Below, in pieces: positions 7,818-16,690 of a stretch of 37,336 bases of DNA (its first letter is position 1; the number at the start of each line of letters is the position of its first letter). Source of the DNA: Deltaproteobacteria bacterium (GTDB lineage Bacteria > UBA10199 > 2-02-FULL-50-16 > JAJFLM01). Under the pieces are notes generated by a model. That model was not told the DNA's origin, made no database searches, and saw nothing but the letters and a program-made list of their open reading frames with translations. Location: contig JAJFLM010000055.1 of the NCBI GenBank assembly GCA_021772655.1, forward strand, positions 1 through 37,336, written 5' to 3'. A program made the position numbers and the translations under genes.

Positions 7818-10800
7818 TTACGCGCTGCGGCGGCGCCAAGCTAATAGGCCTACACTGAGTCCTAATAGCCAGAACAGGCTCGCTTTATGGGCGCTTGACT
7901 GAGTCAAGAGCGTACAGCCACCACCGGTCAGACTGAGGTCGCCTGGTGTGCTATCACAAGCATCACCAACTCCATCGCCATCCGTATCCGTTTGATCCGG
8001 ATTCGGCAGCAAGATGCAGTTATCAAGCTGGTTCGGTTGGCCGTCACCGTCGACATCATTTTCGCAGACATCGCCGACACCGTTACCATCTTCGTCGGTT
8101 TGGTCTGGATTGTGAACACGGGTACAGTTGTCTGGACCAGCTTCGCATTCCCCAGGGATTGCAATCGGACCGTCACAGATATCATCATCGTCTATATCAG
8201 GGTGGTTCGGGTCAGATAAGTCAGTGACTTCTTGTAAGTCAGTCAAACCATCATCATCGGAATCAGGATCGTTAGGATCTGTATTGGTCACGTTATTTTC
8301 AACGTCATCAGACAGACCATCACCATCGCTATCCGTATCTGGGTTGACACTTGGGCCCACACAGCTTGTGTTGATGGCAGGGTTTAGTGGTTGACAGTCC
8401 ACACCATCATTGACGCCATCACCATCGGTATCAGGATTGTTTGGATCCGTACCAATTTCACCTTCATGGTCGTCGGTGAGGCCGTCACCATCGGTATCAT
8501 TACTATTATTTTCATTGTCACAGGCATCACCGATGTCATCACCGTCTTCATCTTCTTGACCTGGATTTGGCTCTTGTGGGCAGTTATCACTGTGATCTGC
8601 AACACCATCGCCATCACTGTCTGTATCATCAGAGACATCACAGGCATCACCAAGACCATCATTATCGGTATCGGCTTGGTCCGCGTTGTCGTGGAACTGA
8701 CAGTTGTCATCACCGTCATCTACGCCGTCGCCATCATCGTCGGTGTCACAAGGATTGCCGAGGCCATCGTTGTCCGTATCGGTTTGGTCTAAGGATGCTA
8801 CATTGTCACAGTTGTCGGTCGCATCAAGAATGCCATCGCCATCTGTATCATCAGGGTTTTCACAAGCATCACCAATGCCATCAGCATCAGCATCTTCTTG
8901 GCCCGCATTCGCAACGAAAGGACAGTTATCGTCACAGTTGGCTGTGTTGCCACCTGTACAGTTACCGTCACCCGGAGTCCCAGAGCCATCGCCGTCGTCC
9001 GCGATACCATCATCGTCATCATCCGAGTCACAAGGATTGCCGAAGCCATCGTTGTCCGTGTCGTTGAGATCCAGTGAAGGTGTATTTGGACAGTTATCAA
9101 TCAGGTCAGGAATGCCGTCACCGTCAGTATCTGCCGGTGGGTTGTTATTACCCGTATCACAGGCATCACCCGTACCGTCATTGTCGGCATCTTCTTGGCC
9201 TGGGTTGGCGACTAATGGGCAGTTATCAGGGACATCATCATTGACGCCGTCATTGTCGTCATCGTCGTCACAGATGTCACCGTCGCCGTCCATGTCTGTA
9301 TCCGTATTATTTGGATTAGGAGTATTTGGGCAGGTGTCAGTACCATCTAAGATGCCGTCACCATCCGCATCCATAATGCCGCCATCAATATCACAGGCAT
9401 CACCGATATTATCTAAGTCAGTATCTTCTTGTCCTGGGTTAGCGACAAACTGACAGTTGTCAGGGAAGGCATCTAAAACGCCGTCGCCGTCATCATCGTC
9501 GTCACAGATGTCACCGTCACCGTCCATGTCCGTATCCGTGTTATTTGGATCCGGATCATTCGGGCAAGTGTCGGTACCATCTAAGATACCATCACCATCG
9601 GTATCAACGGCGCCGTCATCTACGTCACAGGCATCACCGATACCGTCGATGTCGTTATCTTCTTGGAGCGGGTTAGCGACGAACTGACAGTTGTCAGGGA
9701 AGGCATCTAAAATGCCGTCGCCATCATCATCGTCGTCACAGATGTCACCGTCACCGTCCATGTCCGTATCCGTGTTTTTTGGATTCGGATCATTCGGGCA
9801 AGTGTCGACAGCATCTAAGATGCCGTCACCATCGGTATCTGTTACGCCGTTGTCGACGTCACAGACATCACCAATGTTATCTAAATCAGAATCTTCCTGA
9901 CCAGGGTTGGCGACAAATTGACAGTTATCAACCGCATCAAGGACGCCATCGTTGTCATCATCGTCATCACAAGGATTGCCGTCACCGTCGTTATCGGTAT
10001 CTGTTAAATCAAGCGAAGGCACAGTAGGACAGTTATCTACGGCATCCGCGATACCATCACCATCTGTATCAACAAAGTTATCGACGTCATCACAAGCGTC
10101 ACCGATACCATCTAAGTCAGTGTCTTCTTGACCTGGGTTTTCGATGAGTGGGCAGTTATCCGTGCCATCATCGACACCATCATCATCGGTGTCAGGATCA
10201 TTAGGATCCGTCCCTTGTTCGACTTCGGCATTATCACAAACGCCATCGCCATCGGTGTCGACACTGTCGCCAGCGTCTAAGGGACAATCATCGTCGCCAT
10301 CTAAAACGCCGTCGTCATCATCATCGTCATCACAGGCGTCGCCACCGTCTGGTTGGCCATCTGTATTGGTTTGATCTGGGTTGTAGACTAATGGACAGTT
10401 ATCGGCAGGGTCTGTAATACCGTCGTTATCATCATCGGAATCACAAACATCACCTTGTGTGTCACCATCAGTATCTAGTTGATCTAAGTTAGAAGTTTCA
10501 GGACAGTTATCATTGTTGTCACAAATGGTATCTGTATCTGTGTCAACGCTGCTTGTTGGATCATCAGGACAAGCGTCATCACCATCACAGACGCCGTCAC
10601 CATCAGAGTCAGTGCTTTGAGTTTCATCTAAAGGAGCACAGTCCATGGCATCATCAACGCCATCACCGTCATCGTCGGAGTCACAGGCATCGCCGTCACC
10701 GTCAGTATCAGTATCGGTTTGATCGTTGTTTGAAGCGTTAGGGCAGTTATCGCCGTTTTCATTACAAATACCGTCATTGTCTGTATCGGTACAAGGGTCA

Positions 10801-11585
10801 CAAGCATCACCGATACCATCTAAGTCAGTGTCTTCTTGACCTGGGTTGGCGACGCCTAAGCAGTTGTCATCGTCATCATCGATGCCGTCTTCATCGCTAT
10901 CATTTGGATTATCATCACAAACGTCCCCAAGGCCGTCTTTATCAGTATCCGCTTGATCGGCATTCGCATCGTCCGGACAGTTATCGAATTGATCCGGCAC
11001 GCCATCGCCATCACGGTCAGGGAATGAGCCGCCAGAAGATTCTAGCACCACATCTTTAACCCATGCCGAGGCATTGTCCATTTCATCCATGCCAATAGGG
11101 TTGCCACCGGCGGTACAAATAGCGGTGTCCTTATTAGGGGCAATGATTTTAAAATTTAATAAGCTTACTTTTGAGCCTTGGGCGATTCGAACCGGACAGT
11201 CACCATTATTTTGTGTGTAACCAGAGAAATCCAGAATGATAGATTCTTTGGAGAGTGCCGGGCAGCCAGGTTCTTGATAAGTTCCTGAGCTCACACAGCG
11301 TCGGATACTCATGCCATATTCTTTTCCAGCAGGAGGGGTGCGATCAATCACCAATGGTTCCGTAAAGCTGAATGATTTAGCCGCTTTAAAACGAATAGCG
11401 CGGGTACAAAGCCGTTCGTTTTCGTTATCCTTATTATATCCTGCAATGGCTGTTTTAATTGTTTGTGCCGTGCTGGCTTCAACGATATCGCAGAAATCTT
11501 TACCCCAAGCCGCATCAGCGGATTGAGCTGCGGTAGTCGCCACCAGAGCGGTCACAGCAATAAATAGTAGTTTGATCCGAGTCAT
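7818..11585 (-). CDS. Giant exported TSP3-repeat protein (1255 aa)
   Basis: The signal peptide ends at QSADA, followed by the same AWGKDFCDI domain as the 732-aa protein (residues about 28-190). Then come more than twenty acidic TSP3 repeats (DTDGDGxxDxxDNCP, DxDxDGxGDxCD) covering about residues 195-1200. The tail GGGCTLL, hydrophobic helix and WRRRSA is a Gly-Cys/TM/Arg signal. Around residues 505-815 four units of about 78 aa are nearly identical at DNA level (see repeat 9132-10070), showing recent amplification. GGAGG lies 4 nt before the ATG. The gene has its own sigma-28-like promoter and terminator. TSP3 arrays are known to fold around Ca2+; a rigid, calcium-loaded surface rod or adhesin is an inference. 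No OmpA-like domain follows the repeats, unlike many bacterial TSP3 proteins. Confidence 0.9.
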   Translation of the reverse strand: MTRIKLLFIAVTALVATTAAQSADAAWGKDFCDIVEASTAQTIKTAIAGYNKDNENERLCTRAIRFKAAKSFSFTEPLVIDRTPPAGKEYGMSIRRCVSSGTYQEPGCPALSKESIILDFSGYTQNNGDCPVRIAQGSKVSLLNFKIIAPNKDTAICTAGGNPIGMDEMDNASAWVKDVVLESSGGSFPDRDGDGVPDQFDNCPDDANADQADTDKDGLGDVCDDNPNDSDEDGIDDDDDNCLGVANPGQEDTDLDGIGDACDPCTDTDNDGICNENGDNCPNASNNDQTDTDTDGDGDACDSDDDGDGVDDAMDCAPLDETQSTDSDGDGVCDGDDACPDDPTSSVDTDTDTICDNNDNCPETSNLDQLDTDGDTQGDVCDSDDDNDGITDPADNCPLVYNPDQTNTDGQPDGGDACDDDDDDDGVLDGDDDCPLDAGDSVDTDGDGVCDNAEVEQGTDPNDPDTDDDGVDDGTDNCPLIENPGQEDTDLDGIGDACDDVDNFVDTDGDGIADAVDNCPTVPSLDLTDTDNDGDGNPCDDDDDNDGVLDAVDNCQFVANPGQEDSDLDNIGDVCDVDNGVTDTDGDGILDAVDTCPNDPNPKNTDTDMDGDGDICDDDDDGDGILDAFPDNCQFVANPLQEDNDIDGIGDACDVDDGAVDTDGDGILDGTDTCPNDPDPNNTDTDMDGDGDICDDDDDGDGVLDAFPDNCQFVANPGQEDTDLDNIGDACDIDGGIMDADGDGILDGTDTCPNTPNPNNTDTDMDGDGDICDDDDDNDGVNDDVPDNCPLVANPGQEDADNDGTGDACDTGNNNPPADTDGDGIPDLIDNCPNTPSLDLNDTDNDGFGNPCDSDDDDDGIADDGDGSGTPGDGNCTGGNTANCDDNCPFVANAGQEDADADGIGDACENPDDTDGDGILDATDNCDNVASLDQTDTDNDGLGNPCDTDDDGDGVDDGDDNCQFHDNADQADTDNDGLGDACDVSDDTDSDGDGVADHSDNCPQEPNPGQEDEDGDDIGDACDNENNSNDTDGDGLTDDHEGEIGTDPNNPDTDGDGVNDGVDCQPLNPAINTSCVGPSVNPDTDSDGDGLSDDVENNVTNTDPNDPDSDDDGLTDLQEVTDLSDPNHPDIDDDDICDGPIAIPGECEAGPDNCTRVHNPDQTDEDGNGVGDVCENDVDGDGQPNQLDNCILLPNPDQTDTDGDGVGDACDSTPGDLSLTGGGCTLLTQSSAHKASLFWLLGLSVGLLAWRRRSA
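9132..10070 (-). repeat. Four tandem coding units of 231-240 bp in the giant TSP3 gene
   Basis: On the minus strand, units begin at 10070, 9839, 9605 and 9371 (each at DTDGDG or DADGDG), with spacings of 231, 234 and 234 bp and a last unit of 240 bp. Each encodes two TSP3 motifs, including near-identical NCQFVANPGQED blocks. The two central units differ at only a few bases over long stretches. Confidence 0.85.
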
Positions 11586-11643
11586 AGTCCCTCCATAAGA
11601 GATGGATGAAAAAAGTTATACTTGCCCATATAGGCTTCTGCCA

Positions 11644-11670
11644 GGATCGGCTTATTCTCCGAAAAGTTGC
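11644..11670 (-). promoter_or_regulatory. Sigma-28-like promoter of the giant TSP3 gene
   Basis: Minus strand reads GCAACTTTT, 10 nt, GCCGATCC, 59 bp before the ATG. The last two -10 bases deviate, so it is probably weaker than the other copies. Confidence 0.75.
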
Positions 11671-12279
11671 GAGAAAAGGTATAAATCGTATTCCATTGGG
11701 GATATTTGAAAAAAATAAGTCATTTCAACTAGTTTCCATCGTAATGCCGGCTCTGTGAGCTGGGCGATGCAGGGGAGAGTGATAAATTTGCATAGCTGTC
11801 ACAGGGCTGAGCACTGTTTTGTGCCACGGCGGGCAGACGAAGGACTAAATAGTAAGTCATAACAGCAAGATATTTGTCATTGAGTCACGTGATGTAGTTA
11901 TCTCTAAAAAATTATATTTTATAGAGATGGTAGCGTTTTTTAATCTGACCGAACGGATTTTTCCAGTGACTCCTTAGTTTTTTGATGGGCAATCACCGGC
12001 TTTTTAAAAGAGTCGAAACTTAATCAATACTAAACAGTAGTTAAATAAGTGAGTTCAATCCGTTTTAACCCTTGCCATTGCTCGATAATTCTTCTGAAAG
12101 AGCCTGACAAAACCCGCTAAAACATTGGGGTTTATGCCTCTCGTGCTATTGTTATGTTGCTATTGCCCGACTTAAAGTGCTTCCCGGTGTATACAGTTGT
12201 AAGCTTTAGTAGAGAAAACTACGCAACATTTCTGAGCGTGCTGCGAATAGCTTGGCACTGGTTAGGTATGCAAATTTTA
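11671..12279. other. Divergent control region without a gene
   Basis: About 600 bp between two outward-facing sigma-28-like promoters. It is AT-rich with no convincing ORF or RNA gene. The only clear structure is an inverted repeat at 11900-11928 (ATCTCTA ... TAGAGAT). A degenerate GCAACATTT at 12223 lacks a matching -10. It could hold activator sites for both directions, but none is recognisable. Confidence 0.6.
11900..11928. promoter_or_regulatory. Inverted repeat in divergent region
   Basis: ATCTCTA, a 15-nt AT-rich centre with inner AAAA/TTTT complementarity, then TAGAGAT. It could be a regulator site or an AT-rich hairpin. It lies roughly 230 bp from one promoter and 350 bp from the other, so a direct operator role is uncertain. 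Confidence 0.35.
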
Positions 12280-12306
12280 GCAACTTCTTCCCGGTGAGCC
12301 CGATAA
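12280..12306 (+). promoter_or_regulatory. Sigma-28-like promoter of the large cluster
   Basis: GCAACTTCT, 10 nt, CCCGATAA. It lies 89 bp before the first gene of the plus-strand cluster. Confidence 0.78.
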
Positions 12307-12395
12307 GACTCTACGAGTAAGGCAAGCAAAATTTATTAATGGAAGTAAGTAGATTAACTTTTTTATAGAATAGAGATTTTCCAAGGAGGAATACC

Positions 12396-14471
12396 ATGGC
12401 CGATATGAACTTAGTTGTACAACGAGGAACAGGCGATAGCGCTACATTTAGTGGAGCTACTGCTCATAACGTTGATGACAACATGAGCGCAGAAACAGAA
12501 GCAGATTACCGTGCCATTGGCGCAGCGATCCCAAATATGACCGAAGATCCTGCAGTGACACATGTATATGTGGATGCCAATGGTAATGGTCAGCGTGACG
12601 ATGGCGAACGCGAAATTGATTTGGCAGCCATGTCAACAGCTCTGCGTACGGCTAATGCAGGTGCGGGTGGTACTGTTACTGTTGATGGTGCTGTTGAAGG
12701 CCCTACGCCTCCTCCTGCAGATCCTGCTCCAGCTGATGAAGCGACTCCAAGCCCTGATGCCGATCAACCTCTTGACGTTAACTTTGGTCTTGGCCTTGAA
12801 GCATTAGGTATTATTGGTTCAGGTGATGTCCCACATAGTGGTGGCGCCGGAAGCTTATTTGGACGCCTGACCTTGCGTGACCCAGATGTCCCTTGGATCG
12901 GTGGCGATCTTCGCTTAGGTCTTGGTGGCGGTCACATGGGCGCTGATTTTGGTTTGCCTAACGGCGAAACAGCAACCTCTGGTGTTGGCATGGTTGGTGG
13001 TAACCTCTACTTAGGGGCTAACATCATGCCTTTCTCAGCGCTACGCGGCTTAGATTTTGCTTTAGGACTTCAACTTGGTATTTATGGTTTATTGGGACAA
13101 GACGGTGCGACTGAAACGTTGCCTACCGATTGTGTTCCAGGTGAATTAGGCTTAGGTGAATGTGAGCCTCAAGCGAATGCCGGTTCTGTACCAACAGGTA
13201 CTGGCGGTGTTTATAATAGCACTCTCGGTAACTCAACCGGTGCTGATGGTGGTACGGTCTTAACCGTAGGACCTCGTATTGGAGCCGGTTACTCTTTCCC
13301 AATGGGCGATAGCCTCGGCGGACGAGTCGGTGCTTTTTATCAGCCAACTTGGATGAATGTGAACCCAGGTGATGCGGGCCATGGTGGCTTCAGTCAGTGG
13401 GGACATAACCTTGGCTTAAACTTTACTATGCAGTTTGGAAGAAGTTCGGTGACGCATCCACGTCCTACGACGCCGGTTGATAATGGTCCAGATGGTCCAG
13501 TATCTCCAGCAAACTCTCCTATCAATGTCGCTCAAGGTGATGATGCGACTGTCAATGCACCAAGTGGTGGATGGCCTGAATGGCCTGCGGGCTCTCGTGT
13601 GCTCGTACGCCATGCTGATGGCAGTACGGCAACACCTGATGTAGCTTTACCAACAGGTACAGGAACTTTAACTTTACCTGCTACTTCTTTAGAGCCAGGT
13701 CGTAACACTGTTGAAATTGGTGTCCCTGGAGCTACTCCATTGGTTACTGGTGAAGTGGTTGTTCCAACGGCTGCTCCTGCAGTGGACGCTGATGGTGATG
13801 TCACCGTCGGTAACTTCCGCTATCGTGGTTCTGTCCCAGCGCAAGCTGTGGCCGGACAAGGCGCGGACTTAGGTCGTATCACACCTCGCGTGGCTGTGCC
13901 TGCTGGAGTATCTGTAACCATCCGCGTTAATGAAGAAGTCGCAGCAACCATCACGGCTCCTGAAGGTGGTTTCCCAGCGAATGTGGCGATTCCATTAGTA
14001 CTGACTCAAGCTCAGTTGGATGCAATTTCACCACAACCAAGCGACAACGCTGTACAGATTCAAATTGGTTCGGTGGTCTTTACGAATACATTAAATATCA
14101 GACCACCAGTAGCAACGTTAACAAGTGCGACTCGTACCTCTTCGGCCACGCGTTATAGCAGTGATACTTTCACGCTTTCAGTGAACAGTGATCAAGCTAC
14201 CCGTGCCCGAGTGACTGTGGGAACGCATCATCAAGATTTCGACCTGACTACAGGTGCGAACAGTCTGTCTTTGACGGGCCGTCCTCGTGACTGGAATCAT
14301 GGTGGAGCTCGCGGTAGATACACAGCGATTCCTGTAACCATCCAACCTTTGGATGCTGAAGGGAACCCAACTGGTACGGCCATCACAGTCAGCCCAGACT
14401 CTCAGTTTAGACGCTCTGGCGGCGGTGGCGGCGGACGTAGTACTGGTACCATTACAGTCCCAGGCTTATAA
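12396..14471 (+). CDS. Barrel-like/Ig-like protein without signal peptide (691 aa)
   Basis: No family recognised. Order: an N-terminal domain of about 85 residues with an EF-hand-type loop DANGNGQRDDGE (about 60-71); a Pro-rich linker; a Gly-rich amphipathic-strand region (about 128-350, e.g. GGDLRLGLGGGHMGADFG, GNLYLGANIMPF, GRVGAFYQPTWMNV) resembling an outer-membrane beta-barrel; a Pro linker; then two or three Ig-like beta domains, the first containing APSGGWPEWPAG; and a Gly-rich tail RRSGGGGGGRS. No N-terminal signal peptide is present despite the barrel-like pattern. AAGGAGG lies about 6 nt before the ATG. It is the first gene after the promoter at 12280 and probably co-transcribed with the next gene (90-bp gap), which shares the GWPE-type Ig module. 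The barrel assignment is inference; it could instead be a soluble beta-sheet protein. Confidence 0.8.
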   Translation: MADMNLVVQRGTGDSATFSGATAHNVDDNMSAETEADYRAIGAAIPNMTEDPAVTHVYVDANGNGQRDDGEREIDLAAMSTALRTANAGAGGTVTVDGAVEGPTPPPADPAPADEATPSPDADQPLDVNFGLGLEALGIIGSGDVPHSGGAGSLFGRLTLRDPDVPWIGGDLRLGLGGGHMGADFGLPNGETATSGVGMVGGNLYLGANIMPFSALRGLDFALGLQLGIYGLLGQDGATETLPTDCVPGELGLGECEPQANAGSVPTGTGGVYNSTLGNSTGADGGTVLTVGPRIGAGYSFPMGDSLGGRVGAFYQPTWMNVNPGDAGHGGFSQWGHNLGLNFTMQFGRSSVTHPRPTTPVDNGPDGPVSPANSPINVAQGDDATVNAPSGGWPEWPAGSRVLVRHADGSTATPDVALPTGTGTLTLPATSLEPGRNTVEIGVPGATPLVTGEVVVPTAAPAVDADGDVTVGNFRYRGSVPAQAVAGQGADLGRITPRVAVPAGVSVTIRVNEEVAATITAPEGGFPANVAIPLVLTQAQLDAISPQPSDNAVQIQIGSVVFTNTLNIRPPVATLTSATRTSSATRYSSDTFTLSVNSDQATRARVTVGTHHQDFDLTTGANSLSLTGRPRDWNHGGARGRYTAIPVTIQPLDAEGNPTGTAITVSPDSQFRRSGGGGGGRSTGTITVPGL

Positions 14472-14482
14472 GATTAGAACAT

Positions 14483-14506
14483 CCCACCCCTGTTAAGGGG
14501 GTGGGG
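14483..14506 (+). other. GC-rich intergenic hairpin
   Basis: CCCACCCC, a 7-nt loop, GGGGTGGG, located 12 bp after the stop at 14471 and without a T-run. Probably an mRNA-stability or partial attenuation hairpin between co-transcribed genes rather than a full terminator. Confidence 0.5.
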
Positions 14507-14561
14507 TAGTTCATTCGGCAATGCATATTATTAAGGTTTAGTTTAAGAGGAGAATGAAGAT

Positions 14562-16448
14562 ATGGGATTAACATGTCAGCCACAGGAAGGGCAACTTCCA
14601 GTCGTATATAAAGTCAACCACTTGGCTACTCGATTGAGTGGCGAAACACCTGACGGTGTCTTTGAAGGTGGACAGGTTACCATAGATCTTGGTTCTCCTG
14701 AAGTACAACATTTAGAAGAGCGCATTGGATTCCGTAACGGAGCAAACAGACAATCAAATGCTTTGGCAACCCACTGGGGTAGTGTCAGAACTATGATTGC
14801 TGCCTTACAAGGTACTAGTGGTAATGTTATTACTCAGACCTCGTTGACGTCTGCAGTGACAGATGAAGATGCTCGTTTTAGAGCAGCTGTCTTATTGGAG
14901 TCGGCTTCTACTTTGATCAGTATTATGGGTCAAGAAACTACTTGTACAGAAATCCCACGTTTTGCGTTCACTCCTGATCAAATTCGTAGCAACAGAAATA
15001 CTTTAGGATCGGTGGCTAATCTTTATGTCGCCATGGGCGGTGAAGAAGATGATGGCGGTTTGCCTGATCCAAATCTTGCTGTGCCTGTGACGATTACGGA
15101 TGCTGATCTGGGTATGATTGATTCTTTAGTTGGTTATCAAGCAGATATTGAGCCGGATAGTGATTCTGATTCAGAACCAGGTTGGGCACTTTATGGCAAC
15201 TGGCACGCTGTTCGTGCCATGGTTGTTGCTCTGCGTACTGAAGCAAATGTTATTGATGGCACACAATTAGGCCAAATTGGTGATGCGGCTGCCAGACAAC
15301 GTGCCACAGTTATTGTTCAATCACTTACAGGTATGCTCCGCATTATGCGTAGCGAAGACTGGCAAGCCGGCCGTGCCTATGGCACAGAAGCAGCAGCACC
15401 AGCGGATCTAAACTTACCTACGACTTTGACAGCCAATGCTGATGGAGTCGTGAGCATTGCTGCCCCTGCCAGTGGATGGCCTGAAGGAATTAGTTATACG
15501 GTTGATGGTGGTGAGGAAACTGCTGTTACCGGGAATAATCCAATTTCTGTTACTTTAACGAGCGGTTCACATACTCTTGGTGTGAATGCTGGGACAGTAT
15601 CGCATAGTATTGAGGTGACAGTTCCTGACTCGACTCCAGTAGCTGACGCGGGAACCCCCCCAACTCCTGTCGCGAATACAGGTGGTACTGGTGGGGCTCC
15701 AGGAACAACGCCTCCAGCAACACCATCATCAGAAGGTTGGAGTACTGGTGAGATGATTGCTGGTGCACTCACATTCTTTGGCTTAGGAGCCGTGGCAACT
15801 TATTTTGGCCTGCGTAACCGCGGTAGCAGTAATGCGGCTCCAGCGCAAACGCCTCCGCCGGCAGCAACTCCGCCAGCGGAACCAGCTGCGCCTAAACGGA
15901 GTGCACGTCGTGCTCCAGCGGAACCAGCTCCAGTTGAGCCAGCTCCAGCGAAACCTGCAGCAGCAGCCCCAGCGGAACCAGCTCCAGCTGAGCCCGCAGC
16001 CGCTCCAGCTCCAGTAGCTCCGGCATCAGGTGTTGATGCTTTGGAAGCAAGTATAGCTCGTGACGCTGCGATTGAATCGATTCAAGAAGAATTAACCCTT
16101 CGTTTAGAAGCGGCAGCGCGTGAAGCGGGTGCGGATCCTAGTGTTTTCCGTGACCGTACATTTCAAGATCAGGTCAAAACCTTGGCAACTCAAACTTTTG
16201 AAGCTTGGGAAACTGATAACCGTCCTGTGGTCGAAACAGCAGGACGCTTTGAAGGTGCGATTCCTGAACGCTACCTTGACACTACCTTGGAACGTGCTCG
16301 TGATAATGCTCAACTTGAGCAGGCGACGCGTGAGGCATTCAGAGGTGCTCGTGGAGTCAGCCGTAGTGGCATCACTGCCGAAGAAGATACAGTACGCCGT
16401 TGGGCAGAATCCATGCGTGAAATGCGCCGGATTGCCGAACGCCGGTAA
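14562..16448 (+). CDS. Single-pass membrane protein with GGRR-type C-terminal domain (628 aa)
   Basis: Unknown family. Residues about 40-125 and 180-270 are an internal duplication of helical domains (HWGSVRTMIAALQ versus NWHAVRAMVVALR). Residues about 287-365 form an Ig-like domain containing APASGWPEG, similar to the preceding gene. One membrane helix (about 397-417) is followed by LRNRG, so the C-terminal side should be cytoplasmic. Then come a Pro/Ala/Glu-rich tether (about 425-490) and a divergent GGRR domain (about 500-628) containing AWETDNRP, GAIPERY and ending RRIAERR. No signal peptide. GAGGAG lies 9 nt before the ATG. No separate sigma-28-like site, so it is likely an operon with the barrel-like gene; a strong terminator follows. 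Confidence 0.8.
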   Translation: MGLTCQPQEGQLPVVYKVNHLATRLSGETPDGVFEGGQVTIDLGSPEVQHLEERIGFRNGANRQSNALATHWGSVRTMIAALQGTSGNVITQTSLTSAVTDEDARFRAAVLLESASTLISIMGQETTCTEIPRFAFTPDQIRSNRNTLGSVANLYVAMGGEEDDGGLPDPNLAVPVTITDADLGMIDSLVGYQADIEPDSDSDSEPGWALYGNWHAVRAMVVALRTEANVIDGTQLGQIGDAAARQRATVIVQSLTGMLRIMRSEDWQAGRAYGTEAAAPADLNLPTTLTANADGVVSIAAPASGWPEGISYTVDGGEETAVTGNNPISVTLTSGSHTLGVNAGTVSHSIEVTVPDSTPVADAGTPPTPVANTGGTGGAPGTTPPATPSSEGWSTGEMIAGALTFFGLGAVATYFGLRNRGSSNAAPAQTPPPAATPPAEPAAPKRSARRAPAEPAPVEPAPAKPAAAAPAEPAPAEPAAAPAPVAPASGVDALEASIARDAAIESIQEELTLRLEAAAREAGADPSVFRDRTFQDQVKTLATQTFEAWETDNRPVVETAGRFEGAIPERYLDTTLERARDNAQLEQATREAFRGARGVSRSGITAEEDTVRRWAESMREMRRIAERR

Positions 16449-16477
16449 TAAGAGCGACGCAAACATAATCTTTGCAG

Positions 16478-16510
16478 CAGCCGTCTGGTTTTCCAGGCGG
16501 CTGTTTTTTT
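16478..16510 (+). terminator. Rho-independent terminator
   Basis: CAGCCGTCTGG / CCAGGCGGCTG stem (one G-U pair), TTTT loop, followed by seven T. It ends the first transcription unit of the cluster. Confidence 0.92.
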
Positions 16511-16535
16511 ATGGGACTACAAATGCCCTATATTA

Positions 16536-16558
16536 GGGCGTATGCCATGCGCCCCTAC
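16536..16558. repeat. REP-like half element
   Basis: GGGCGTATGCCATGCGCCCCTAC is the right hairpin of the family. The sequence at 16515-16528 (GACTACAAATGCCC) may be a decayed left half. Confidence 0.6.
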
Positions 16559-16617
16559 GGCGTTTAACATGTGGATCCATTTTGCCAATTTTCGTCAGTT
16601 CTTTTTTCATTCGCCAG

Positions 16618-16644
16618 GCAACTTTCGAAAGGATTCGCCGATAG
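16618..16644 (+). promoter_or_regulatory. Sigma-28-like promoter
   Basis: GCAACTTTC, 10 nt, GCCGATAG, 46 bp before the ATG at 16691. The site lies inside the longer ORF starting at 16571, which argues against that upstream start. Confidence 0.78.
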
Positions 16645-16690
16645 CTTAAAGGATAGACGTAATTCTTTGAGGAGAGGACGAGCCCCAACC

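Noticed and set aside
4500-10800. Many long plus-strand and minus-strand ORFs opposite or shifted to the TSP3 genes (Ser/Pro-, His/Arg- or Met/Thr-rich)
   Set aside because: These are frame shadows of the GAT/GAC/GGT-rich repeats, with biased composition and no start signals.
7950-10950. Regular short DNA repeats that could suggest a CRISPR array
   Set aside because: They encode TSP3 motifs in one open frame; there are no constant repeats with unique spacers.
12223-12249. GCAACATTT, 10 nt, TGCGAATA as a tenth promoter
   Set aside because: The -10 does not match; a better site lies 57 bp downstream at 12280.
16571-16690. Longer start of the 1193-aa gene given by the ORF track
   Set aside because: The sigma-28-like promoter (16618-16644) lies inside this stretch; a good ribosome site precedes the ATG at 16691.
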